DNA of 6,328 nucleotides. Origin: Desulfonatronospira sp. (GTDB taxonomy: Bacteria > Desulfobacterota > Desulfovibrionia > Desulfovibrionales > Desulfonatronovibrionaceae). A program made the translations under genes and the position numbers. Of the stretch, positions 1 through 6,104 are shown one piece after another (the first letter of the stretch is position 1; each line of letters begins with the position of its first letter). Location of the stretch: assembly GCA_003554505.1 (NCBI GenBank), contig PWGS01000299.1, positions 1 through 6,328 of the forward strand. Reading direction: 5' to 3'. The notes under the pieces were generated by a model that saw nothing but the letters and a program-made list of their open reading frames with translations, did not search any database and was not told where the DNA came from.

Positions 1-45
1 AAAGCATGTTATCGAGGTTATTCTGGCTTAAAAACTCGTGTATAG

Positions 46-69
46 GTTTTGATTTACGCTTCCTTGGAG
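46..69 (+). repeat. Dispersed repeat family B, copy 1
   Basis: The sequence reads TTTTGATTTACGC, then TTCC, then TTGGAG. A near-identical string closes the window (6305-6328: TTTTGATT, TTACGC, ATTCC, CGGAG), and a reverse-complement copy lies at 6212-6231. Here the repeat sits between a 9-bp inverted pair, TAAAAACTC at 29-37 and GAGTTTTTA at 71-79, so the block 29-79 could fold as a stem with the repeat in its loop. Its function is unknown. It could be a mobile or palindromic intergenic repeat, or a leader element of kdsD. Confidence 0.5.
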
Positions 70-87
70 TGAGTTTTTACGTCCTGT

Positions 88-117
88 TTGCGAAGTCCCC
101 GGACCCTGGTGAATAAT
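88..117 (+). promoter_or_regulatory. Possible sigma70-type promoter of kdsD
   Basis: TTGCGA (88-93, 4 of 6 to TTGACA) is followed after 18 nt by AATAAT (112-117, 5 of 6 to TATAAT). This would start transcription near 124 and leave a leader of about 37 nt before the kdsD ATG. It is a pattern match only. The region is AT-rich enough to give chance matches, and an upstream gene outside the window could also supply the transcript. Confidence 0.3.
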
Positions 118-160
118 TACAAACTTTTAAACTCTTAATGCAAAACCATCTGCAATACCT

Positions 161-1144
161 ATGTCTGACAACAACGACTGGCTGAAAAAGGCCCGCGAGG
201 TCCTGGATATAGAGATTGAGGCCATCCGCGCGGTGCGCGACGACCTTGACCAGGCCTTTTCTTCGGCCATGGAGGAAATGTCCGCCTGCTCCGGGCGCAT
301 AGTACTTACCGGTGTGGGCAAGTCCGGGCTCATCGGCCGCAAGATGGCCGCTACCTTCAGCAGTACCGGGAGCCCGGCCTTTTTTCTGCATCCAGTGGAA
401 GGAGCCCACGGGGACATGGGCATGCTGAGAAGCGAAGACCTGGTGCTGGCCATCTCCAACAGCGGCGAAACCGAAGAGGTCAACTCCATCCTGCAGAGCA
501 TCAGGTCCCTGGGCATCAGGATTGTGGCCCTGACCGCCGACACCGGATCCACCATGGCCAGTTTGGCGGACGTGATCATCAGGGTCAGGGTCCCAAGGGA
601 AGCATGCTCTCTTGGGCTTGCCCCCACCAGCAGCACCACTGCAGTCCTGGCTGTGGGCGATGCCATGGCCATAGCTCTGATGCAGAGCAAGCACTTCGGC
701 AAAAAGGATTTTCAGAGATACCATCCCGGGGGATTTCTGGGGCAAAGGCTCAGGCAGAGCATTCACAGACTCATGCACACCCGCGGCCTTCCCCTGGCCA
801 GGGAAGATGAAAGCCTGGAAAACGCCCTGGAGGTAATGAACCGGGGAGGTTTCGGAGTGGTCTTTATAACTTCCGGAGATAACCGGCTGGCCGGAGTGAT
901 AACCGACGGCGACGTTCGCCGCATGGTCTGCAGCAAGGGGTGGCATTTGACTGATCCGGCAGGGAAGCACATGATTTCTTCTCCCGTACATGCAGATCCA
1001 GCCCAGTCAGCGGCCTCGGTGCTGGACGCCATGGAGGAAAAGGCCATAACAGTTCTGCCCATCGTGGACCATGAAAACCGCATCAAAGGCCTGGTACACC
1101 TGCATGACCTGCTGGGCAAGGGCAAACTCAAGTTCTCCTCATGA
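161..1144 (+). CDS. kdsD: Arabinose-5-phosphate isomerase (KdsD/KpsF family)
   Basis: This cytoplasmic enzyme interconverts D-ribulose-5-phosphate and D-arabinose-5-phosphate, the first step towards Kdo, the sugar joining lipid A to the LPS core. The 327 residues match the usual family length. An N-terminal SIS sugar-isomerase domain spans about 35-180, with GVGKSG at 51-56 (K54 matches the conserved lysine of KdsD), GAHGD at 81-85, SNSGE at 99-103, LGLAPTSSTT at 151-160 and HPGG at 188-191. Two CBS domains follow at about 201-255 and 267-318, ending with a typical LVHLHDLL. Family active-site positions (K54, H83, E103, H188) all appear intact. The ATG at 161 aligns well with the family N-terminus, but no Shine-Dalgarno sequence precedes it, which is unusual. 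The gene stands alone: 559 nt separate it from mrcA. GutQ or KpsF paralogues share this architecture, so the symbol is a family-level choice. Confidence 0.93.
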   Translation: MSDNNDWLKKAREVLDIEIEAIRAVRDDLDQAFSSAMEEMSACSGRIVLTGVGKSGLIGRKMAATFSSTGSPAFFLHPVEGAHGDMGMLRSEDLVLAISNSGETEEVNSILQSIRSLGIRIVALTADTGSTMASLADVIIRVRVPREACSLGLAPTSSTTAVLAVGDAMAIALMQSKHFGKKDFQRYHPGGFLGQRLRQSIHRLMHTRGLPLAREDESLENALEVMNRGGFGVVFITSGDNRLAGVITDGDVRRMVCSKGWHLTDPAGKHMISSPVHADPAQSAASVLDAMEEKAITVLPIVDHENRIKGLVHLHDLLGKGKLKFSS

Positions 1145-1263
1145 GTGCCAATGGATACATATGCCTCATGTGCAGCAGAAGGTACCCCGCCTGCTGACGG
1201 CTGAACACAGGGATGGAAAAACTCCGCTTTCCCTTGTCCGGGCAGGAAAAGTCAAACATAAAA

Positions 1264-1290
1264 TCATCTCCAGTCAGATGACTTCTTTTT
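1264..1290 (+). terminator. Weak rho-independent terminator candidate downstream of kdsD
   Basis: TCATCT (1264-1269) and AGATGA (1276-1281) form a 6-bp stem around a 6-nt loop, followed by CTTCTTTTT (1282-1290). The stem is short and AT-rich, so termination would be inefficient. It lies 120 nt past the kdsD stop and is the only hairpin with an adjacent T-run close to that gene. Confidence 0.35.
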
Positions 1291-1296
1291 AGTTTC

Positions 1297-1323
1297 CATC
1301 CGGAAAGTCTTTCTTTCCGGATG
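1297..1323. repeat. Perfect 11-bp inverted repeat (CATCCGGAAAG / CTTTCCGGATG)
   Basis: CATCCGGAAAG (1297-1307) and its exact reverse complement CTTTCCGGATG (1313-1323) enclose a 5-nt loop, TCTTT. No T-run follows on the + strand, so it is not a standard + strand terminator. The half-site CATCCGGAAA matches the ends of the palindrome next to it and the repeat over the tatD stop (family A). Confidence 0.75.
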
Positions 1324-1328
1324 TTGAA

Positions 1329-1481
1329 GCTATTGGTTTTCTTTCCGGAAACGAGGAGTTTTTTCTTTTGGCAAGGAAATCAAGCAATTATGAGGAGGCG
1401 TATCTTACGGGTGACGAATAATTGTGCAGATTGACGCCGCCAAAAGGAAAAAGAACCGTTTCCGGATGAAAACTTTTTAGC
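1329..1481. repeat. Long imperfect palindrome, MITE-like or structured RNA element
   Basis: Read inward, both arms pair in order: GCTA (1329-1332) with 1478-1481; GTTTTC (1336-1341) with GAAAAC (1468-1473); TCCGGAAACG (1344-1353) with 1457-1466; a 14-nt block (1359-1372, ending CTTTTGGC) with 1439-1452, allowing one G-T pair; AATC (1378-1381) with 1429-1432; CAATTAT (1385-1391) with ATAATTG (1418-1424); and CGTA (1399-1402) with TACG (1406-1409) around the loop TCT. Pairing therefore runs nearly to the centre at 1404. A run of five T (1474-1478) sits inside the outermost stem. There is no coding capacity and no obvious target-site duplication. The right end (1458-1474) recurs inverted at 6103-6119. 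A miniature inverted-repeat element and a transcribed hairpin RNA are both possible. Confidence 0.7.
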
Positions 1482-1637
1482 CCAGAAAAAAACCAGGGCA
1501 TTCACAACCGGGCTTTGCAGATCCCTGCAGAACTGCCGGAGAAAAATTCGCCTTGTTTTTCCACCTGATCCTTGTCATTTTCGTCTGGAAACATTATCAG
1601 ATTGTATGTGTTTTTGCTGAGGAAGAACGTTTGTATG

Positions 1638-1665
1638 TTGCTCCCGAAATTGCATCCTTTATACT
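1638..1665 (+). promoter_or_regulatory. Possible promoter of the mrcA cluster
   Basis: TATACT (1660-1665, 5 of 6 to the -10 consensus) lies 16 nt after TTGCTC (1638-1643, only the TTG half matches the -35). Transcription would begin near 1672, giving a leader of about 30 nt. The position suits mrcA, but the -35 is poor, so this is a tentative call. Confidence 0.35.
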
Positions 1666-1703
1666 GATCTTTCAACCTTACACCCTGTTTTATTATCGTC
1701 GAC

Positions 1704-4088
1704 ATGAAATACCTGAAAATATTCTCTGTGGTACTCCTTGTGCTGGTCCTGGCATTCACTGCCGCGGGCATTGGACTCTACAAGTGGGCGGCTAAGGACC
1801 TGCCAGATTACAGAACCATTTCCGACTATGATCCTCCCCTGGTAACCAAGGTCCTCACCCGGGACGGAGAAGTCCTGGGGCAGTTTTACCGGGAAAAGCG
1901 CTATCTGGTTTCCATGGATGAAATCCCTCCCCAGGTGGTCCAGGCCTTCCTGGCCTCTGAAGATGCCCGGTTTTACGAACACGAAGGCGTATCAATACTT
2001 GGAGTAGTCAGGGCTGCTGTCCAGAATTTCAAGGCAGGCGAGATCGTACAGGGCGGAAGCACCATTACCCAGCAGGTTATAAAGTCCCTGCTCCTTACTC
2101 CTGAACGCAGCTACACCCGCAAACTCAAGGAAGCCATTCTGGCTTACAGGCTGGAAAACCACCTGACCAAGGATGAAATCCTGACCATTTACATGAACCA
2201 GATTTTCCTGGGCTCCAGGGCGTATGGTGTGGAAGCCGCATCCAGGGAGTACTTCGGCAAGCACGTCAGCGAACTGAACCTGGCTGAAGCCTCGCTTCTG
2301 GCGGCCCTGCCCAAGGCCCCGTCCAGGCTCAACCCCTACCGCAATCCCGAAGGGGCAAGACACAGGCAGATGTACGTCCTCTCCCGCATGCTGAACCTGG
2401 GCTGGATAGATGAACAGGAATACCAGGAAGCCGTGTCCCGGCCTCTGGAACTGGAGCGAATGCCGGACCCCTCCTGGCAGGTAGGCCCTTACTACCTGGA
2501 AGAAGTACGACGCCGTTTAATGGAAATGTTCGGCGAGGAAAAGGTCTACGAGGGGGGCCTGGTGGTCCAGACACCGACCAGCTTCAAGCACCTCAATGCC
2601 GCCCGGAACGCCCTGCGTCAGGGCCTGGAGGAATCTGCCAAAAGAAGAGGCTGGAGAGGCCCTCTGGACAATATTGAACCGGAAATGCGGCAGGGCTTTC
2701 TGATGCAGCAGATCCTGGCTCCTGAAGAACTGGAAAAGGGCCAGGGGACTAAAGTCCTGGTAACAGATGTTGAGGCCTCTGGAGCTGATGTCCGTTTTGG
2801 AGATTTCCAGGGACGCATAGACGTATCCACCATGAAATGGGCCAGAACACCCGATCCTTCAAAAGCCCCTGAAGAGGTCCGGGCGATAAGGGACGCAACG
2901 CGCGTCCTTAAACCCGGTGATATTGTCTGGGCCTCCTTGCAGCAGAAACCTGAACCGGACGAACTGATGGGAGAAGGCCGCATGGAGCCATTCGTACTGG
3001 ATATGGCCCTGGAACAGGAGCCCGAGGTACAGGGAGCCATCTATTCCCTGGATCCGCGCACCGGTGATGTACTGGCCCTGGCCGGCGGTTATGACTTTCA
3101 TCAAAGCCATTTCAACCGGGCCACCCAGGCCAGAAGACAGCCCGGTTCAGCCTTCAAACCCATAGTTTACTCCGCGGCCCTGGACAACGGCTATACCCCG
3201 GCCTCCATTGTCCTGGACGCCCCTTTTGTCTACGATGACCACGAGACCCTGACCAGCTGGAGACCGCGCAATTTCGAAGGCGTATTCCACGGGCCGACCC
3301 TCATAAGAGATGCCCTGGTCAAGTCCAGAAACCTGGTCCCCATCCGGGTGGCCCAGAACCTGGGCGTTAATGAACTCATCAACAGATCCCGCAGCCTGGG
3401 CATTGAGGAGGAATTTCCCAGGGATCTGTCCATAAGCCTCGGCTCAGTGCCGGTCACCCTGGAGGATATTTGCCAGGCCTTCAGCGCCTTTGCCAGGGAT
3501 GGGTCTTACGTGGTTCCCAGGCTCATCACCTCTGTCTCGGACTCCTGGGGTGAAATTATTTATGAAGACGAGACTTTACCTGTTGAGGCCATCAGCCACG
3601 AAAACGCCTATATTATAACCAGCCTGCTGCAGGAAGTGGTTGCCGACGGCACAGGATGGAGGGCCAGGGCCCTGGGCAGACCCGTGGCCGGGAAAACCGG
3701 AACCACCAACCAGCAGAAGGACGCCTGGTACCTGGGATACTCGCCTTATCTCCTCACCGGGGTATACGTGGGCTTTGACCAGCCCCGGCCCATGGGACGA
3801 TTTGAGACCGGCTCCAGGGCGGCATCTCCCATCTGGGTGGACTACCGCAAGGAGGTGGAAGAAGACTACCCGGTCCAGGATTTCCAGCGTCCGCCGGGCA
3901 TTGTCAGCGCCAGAATAGATGCTGAATCCGGTCTGCTGGCCCCTTCGGGCCTGGATAATACTTATTTCCTGCCTTTCAAGGCCGGAACCGAGCCCCCCCG
4001 CAAAAGCGCCAGGGCTGAAGCCGACCGGGAGGAAGGCTCCGGCCGCAGCGGAGCCACAGAAGAAGACCTGTTAAAGCAGATGTATTAA
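1704..4088 (+). CDS. mrcA: Penicillin-binding protein 1A, bifunctional glycosyltransferase/transpeptidase
   Basis: This class A penicillin-binding protein polymerises lipid II into glycan strands and crosslinks the peptides on the periplasmic side of the inner membrane. The 794 residues are normal for PBP1A. A single membrane anchor lies at about 5-25. The GT51 glycosyltransferase domain covers about 55-230, with SEDARFYEH (85-93; catalytic E86), GGSTITQQ (118-125), RKLKEA (139-144) and YMNQIFLG (163-170). A spacer that probably forms the PBP1A OB-like domain spans about 315-435. The transpeptidase domain carries SAFK (S482 nucleophile, K485), SRN (541-543) and KTGT (664-667), so both active sites look intact. 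The C-terminal tail (about 760-794) is charged and low in complexity. The ATG at 1704 directly precedes the membrane anchor, yet no Shine-Dalgarno sequence is visible. It is first in a four-gene run, and the next gene begins 1 nt after its stop. Confidence 0.96.
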   Translation: MKYLKIFSVVLLVLVLAFTAAGIGLYKWAAKDLPDYRTISDYDPPLVTKVLTRDGEVLGQFYREKRYLVSMDEIPPQVVQAFLASEDARFYEHEGVSILGVVRAAVQNFKAGEIVQGGSTITQQVIKSLLLTPERSYTRKLKEAILAYRLENHLTKDEILTIYMNQIFLGSRAYGVEAASREYFGKHVSELNLAEASLLAALPKAPSRLNPYRNPEGARHRQMYVLSRMLNLGWIDEQEYQEAVSRPLELERMPDPSWQVGPYYLEEVRRRLMEMFGEEKVYEGGLVVQTPTSFKHLNAARNALRQGLEESAKRRGWRGPLDNIEPEMRQGFLMQQILAPEELEKGQGTKVLVTDVEASGADVRFGDFQGRIDVSTMKWARTPDPSKAPEEVRAIRDATRVLKPGDIVWASLQQKPEPDELMGEGRMEPFVLDMALEQEPEVQGAIYSLDPRTGDVLALAGGYDFHQSHFNRATQARRQPGSAFKPIVYSAALDNGYTPASIVLDAPFVYDDHETLTSWRPRNFEGVFHGPTLIRDALVKSRNLVPIRVAQNLGVNELINRSRSLGIEEEFPRDLSISLGSVPVTLEDICQAFSAFARDGSYVVPRLITSVSDSWGEIIYEDETLPVEAISHENAYIITSLLQEVVADGTGWRARALGRPVAGKTGTTNQQKDAWYLGYSPYLLTGVYVGFDQPRPMGRFETGSRAASPIWVDYRKEVEEDYPVQDFQRPPGIVSARIDAESGLLAPSGLDNTYFLPFKAGTEPPRKSARAEADREEGSGRSGATEEDLLKQMY

Positions 4089-4089
4089 A

Positions 4090-5079
4090 GTGAAACCCCT
4101 GTTCGCAGGTATTCTGTCCCCCCTTGCCGGGATCATGAGGGAGGCAACCGCCCTTTTTCTCGGGCTGTTGAAAATAATGGTCCCCATAATCATCCTGGTA
4201 AAGATAATTACCGAACTGGATCTTCTACCCTATCTGGCGGCTCTGCTGGAACCGGTCATGCACCTCATGGGGCTGCCGGGCAGTATGGGTCTAGTATGGG
4301 CCACTGCCATTCTCAACAATGTCTACAGCGCCATGATAGTCTTTGTCTCCCTTCCAGGGAGCTTTGAACTGAGCGTGGCCCAGGTGACCATTTTATCCAC
4401 TGCCGTTTTAATGGCCCACGCCCTGCCCATAGAGCTGCGCATCGCCCAGAAATGCGGTGCCAGGCTGATTTTTCAGGCCCTTTTCAGAATAATCTGCGCC
4501 ATCATCCTGGGCATTATTCTCAATCTTGTTTATGAATGGGGGGGGTGGCTGCAGGGGCAGAACACCATAGTCTGGCGTCCCGATCCGCAGCCCGAGGGGC
4601 TTATGGGATGGATCACGGCCCAGCTGCGCAACCTGGGGGCCATCTGGCTGATAATAATGGCCCTTGTAGCTGTAATCCGCTTCCTGGATTACATACAGAT
4701 CACCAGAGTCCTCATCTGGATGCTCAACCCAATTTTCAGGCTCCTTGGAATCGGCAAAGAAGCCGCATCCATCACCATTGTAGGCCTGACCATGGGCCTG
4801 GCCTACGGCGGGGCCCTCATCATCCGGGAAGTGCGCACCAGGCGGATTCCCCAAAGGGATGTATTCTTTTCCCTGACACTCATGGGCATAGCCCACAGCC
4901 TCATAGAAGATACACTGCTCATGCTTCTGCTGGGAGCGGATCTTTCGGGCATTCTCCTGGCCAGGCTGCTCTTTTCCCTGGTGTGCGTCTTTTTGCTGTA
5001 CAAGATCTGGGCGTATCTGCCCTCGAAATATGTTCACCGTTATCTGCATCCACTGGATGCCCCGGAGGTAAAATCATGA
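4090..5079 (+). CDS. Nucleoside-recognition (Gate) domain membrane protein, SpmA/SpmB-like
   Basis: This 329-residue inner-membrane protein has roughly eight to ten hydrophobic segments (for example 19-41, 64-88, 125-149, 183-199, 226-246, 256-281 and 285-310). It resembles proteins annotated as nucleoside recognition (Gate) domain, the family of SpmA and SpmB. Two related halves can be seen: EPVMHLMGLPGSMGLVWATAI (about 54-74) mirrors NPIFRLLGIGKEAASITIVG (about 213-232), and MAHALPIE (108-115) mirrors IAHSLIED (267-274). A periplasmic or cytoplasmic loop at about 150-178 separates them. Substrate and direction of transport are unknown. The GTG at 4090 is chosen because it gives a full N-terminus and sits 1 nt after the mrcA TAA, which suggests translational coupling; no strong ribosome site is visible, and an ATG at 4135 is the alternative. 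A G8 run lies at 4538-4545 inside the frame. Confidence 0.8.
   Translation: MKPLFAGILSPLAGIMREATALFLGLLKIMVPIIILVKIITELDLLPYLAALLEPVMHLMGLPGSMGLVWATAILNNVYSAMIVFVSLPGSFELSVAQVTILSTAVLMAHALPIELRIAQKCGARLIFQALFRIICAIILGIILNLVYEWGGWLQGQNTIVWRPDPQPEGLMGWITAQLRNLGAIWLIIMALVAVIRFLDYIQITRVLIWMLNPIFRLLGIGKEAASITIVGLTMGLAYGGALIIREVRTRRIPQRDVFFSLTLMGIAHSLIEDTLLMLLLGADLSGILLARLLFSLVCVFLLYKIWAYLPSKYVHRYLHPLDAPEVKS
5064..5069 (+). promoter_or_regulatory. Shine-Dalgarno site of the Trm112-like gene
   Basis: GGAGGT lies 6 nt before the ATG at 5076, inside the last codons of the preceding gene. It is the strongest ribosome-binding site in the window and supports the ATGA overlap start. Confidence 0.8.
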
Positions 5080-5276
5080 GTCTAAACAAGGAACTGCTGC
5101 AGATTCTGGCCTGTCCCAAGTGCAAGTCCGATCTTACTCTGGTTGGAGAGGAGGATGGGCTGCTATGCTCCCAGTGCGCACTGGTTTATCCCATCAGGGA
5201 AGAGATACCGGTCATGCTCATAGACGAAGCCATACCTGAACAGGACTGGGAACAAGGCGTACGTACAAAGGACTGA
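5076..5276 (+). CDS. Trm112/YcaR-family zinc-ribbon protein
   Basis: This 66-residue protein belongs to the Trm112/UPF0434 (YcaR) family, small zinc-ribbon proteins. In eukaryotes Trm112 activates several methyltransferases; the bacterial role is not settled. The first half shows LLQILACPKCK with C13 and C16, followed by C31 and C34 (CSQC), then the family signature YPIREEIPVMLIDEA at 38-52. The tail (53-66) is acidic and variable. All four cysteines are present, so metal binding is likely. The ATG overlaps the upstream stop as ATGA, and a good GGAGGT site precedes it. In E. coli the homologue ycaR lies beside lpxK and kdsB; here it lies between a membrane protein and tatD, with kdsD only about 4 kb upstream. 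Confidence 0.9.
   Translation: MSLNKELLQILACPKCKSDLTLVGEEDGLLCSQCALVYPIREEIPVMLIDEAIPEQDWEQGVRTKD
5267..5272 (+). promoter_or_regulatory. Shine-Dalgarno site of tatD
   Basis: AAAGGA ends 7 nt before the ATG at 5280. This spacing favours 5280 over the nearby out-of-frame ATG at 5276, which overlaps the upstream TGA. Confidence 0.65.
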
Positions 5277-5279
5277 TGC

Positions 5280-6104
5280 ATGGGTAAAAAAAAGAACAGG
5301 CCGCTGCCCCAGGAAATGGCTATGCCCCCCGGGGGCGCAGACAGCCCCGCGCATCTGGACTTTAAAGCTTTGGCCGGCAACCTGGACCAGGTCCTGGACA
5401 GAGCGGAAAAATGCGGGATAACTACACTGGGCCAGGTATTTCTTGGACCGGATGCCTACCTGAAGGGACGGGGGCTTTTTACTTCCAGGCCAGATATTTT
5501 TTTCATCCTGGGAGTGCATCCCCACGAGGCTTCGGCTCTGGACACAGAAACGTCCGGGCGTCTTTACTCCCTTGTCCGTGATGACGGGCGCATAAAGGCA
5601 GTGGGCGAGACCGGCCTGGATTTTTTCTACAATAAAAGCACTCCGGAAGAGCAAAGGCAGGCTTTCAAGGCCCAGCTGGAACTGGCCAGGGATCTGGATC
5701 TCCCCGTAGTCATTCATTCCAGGGACGCTGCGGAAGAGACACTTGAGATTCTTCAACAAATGGGTTTCAGGGACAGGAAGGTGTTGTGGCACTGCTTCGG
5801 CCAGGATCTGGAAACCGCCCGGGAGATCCTGGGGCAGGGCTGGTTCATTTCCATACCCGGAAGCATAACCTTTCCCAGGAACACCCGGTTACGGGAGGTG
5901 GTAAAGGAAATCCCTTTAGACAGGCTCCTGCTGGAAACCGATTGCCCCTTTATCGCACCTGAGCCCTACCGGGGCAAGCAGAACGAGCCGGCTCTAATGG
6001 TTTTTACGGCCCTGGAAGCGGCCCGCTCCAAGGGGATGGATGCCGGGGAACTCTGGAAGACTTGCGGGGATAATTGCCGCAGTTTTTTCGGGGTCAAAAG
6101 TTAG
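5280..6104 (+). CDS. tatD: TatD-family metal-dependent hydrolase with altered HxH motif
   Basis: TatD proteins are cytoplasmic TIM-barrel metallohydrolases of the amidohydrolase superfamily with DNase activity in several studied members. The 274 residues fit the family (about 255-270) plus a lysine-rich N-terminal extension of about 20 residues. Recognisable motifs are GVHPHE (78-83), GETGLDFF (109-116; metal ligand E110), HSRDA (146-150; H146), HCF (171-173; H171) and LLLETDCPF (216-224; D221). The family's first motif, normally DTHCHLD or DSHAHLD, reads D21-S-P-A-H-L-D27 here: the first metal-binding histidine is proline (codon CCC, 5346-5348), one base away from CAC. Either one metal site is impaired or there is a sequencing error. 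The frame is otherwise intact with no decay. The ATG at 5280 is preceded by AAAGGA and lies 3 nt after the Trm112-like stop, so the genes are probably co-transcribed. TatD is a family-level name; YcfH- and YjjV-type paralogues cannot be excluded. Confidence 0.9.
   Translation: MGKKKNRPLPQEMAMPPGGADSPAHLDFKALAGNLDQVLDRAEKCGITTLGQVFLGPDAYLKGRGLFTSRPDIFFILGVHPHEASALDTETSGRLYSLVRDDGRIKAVGETGLDFFYNKSTPEEQRQAFKAQLELARDLDLPVVIHSRDAAEETLEILQQMGFRDRKVLWHCFGQDLETAREILGQGWFISIPGSITFPRNTRLREVVKEIPLDRLLLETDCPFIAPEPYRGKQNEPALMVFTALEAARSKGMDAGELWKTCGDNCRSFFGVKS

Larger units (their letters stand above)
1145..1703. other. 559-base intergenic region rich in inverted repeats
   Basis: No convincing gene lies here. 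Short open frames on both strands (for example 1502-1771 minus and 1553-1795 plus) lack recognisable domains and overlap repeats or mrcA. From left to right the region holds an unassigned stretch (1145-1260), a weak terminator-like hairpin (1264-1290), a perfect 11-bp hairpin (1297-1323), a long imperfect palindrome (1329-1481), a featureless AT-rich stretch (about 1482-1635) and a candidate mrcA promoter (1638-1665). The sequence TCCGGA with flanking GTTT/AAAC recurs four times between 1292 and 1473. Confidence 0.7.

Noticed and set aside
138..185. 15-codon frame starting at ATG 138 and overlapping the kdsD start
   Set aside because: Composition looks random (ends LTTTTG), there is no ribosome site, and it has no attenuator-like run of one amino acid beyond four Thr that arise from the kdsD frame.
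77..991. 304-codon open frame on the minus strand opposite kdsD
   Set aside because: It lies entirely opposite a well-supported gene, has a low-complexity G/H/P-rich composition and shows no recognisable domain.
1291..1474. CRISPR-like array from recurring TCCGGA strings
   Set aside because: Copies alternate in orientation, spacing is irregular (6 to about 105 nt), and repeat units are only 11-17 bases and differ from each other.
1502..1795. Short open frames on both strands between the palindrome and mrcA
   Set aside because: No domain and no credible ribosome site. Both run into the well-supported mrcA coding sequence.
4408..5049. 213-codon minus-strand open frame opposite the Gate-protein gene
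   Set aside because: It is the complement of hydrophobic codons, giving a Q/E/G/H-rich chain with no motif. It is an antisense shadow.
5163..5792. 209-codon minus-strand open frame opposite the Trm112-like gene and tatD
   Set aside because: It spans two conserved genes and carries no family signature or ribosome site.
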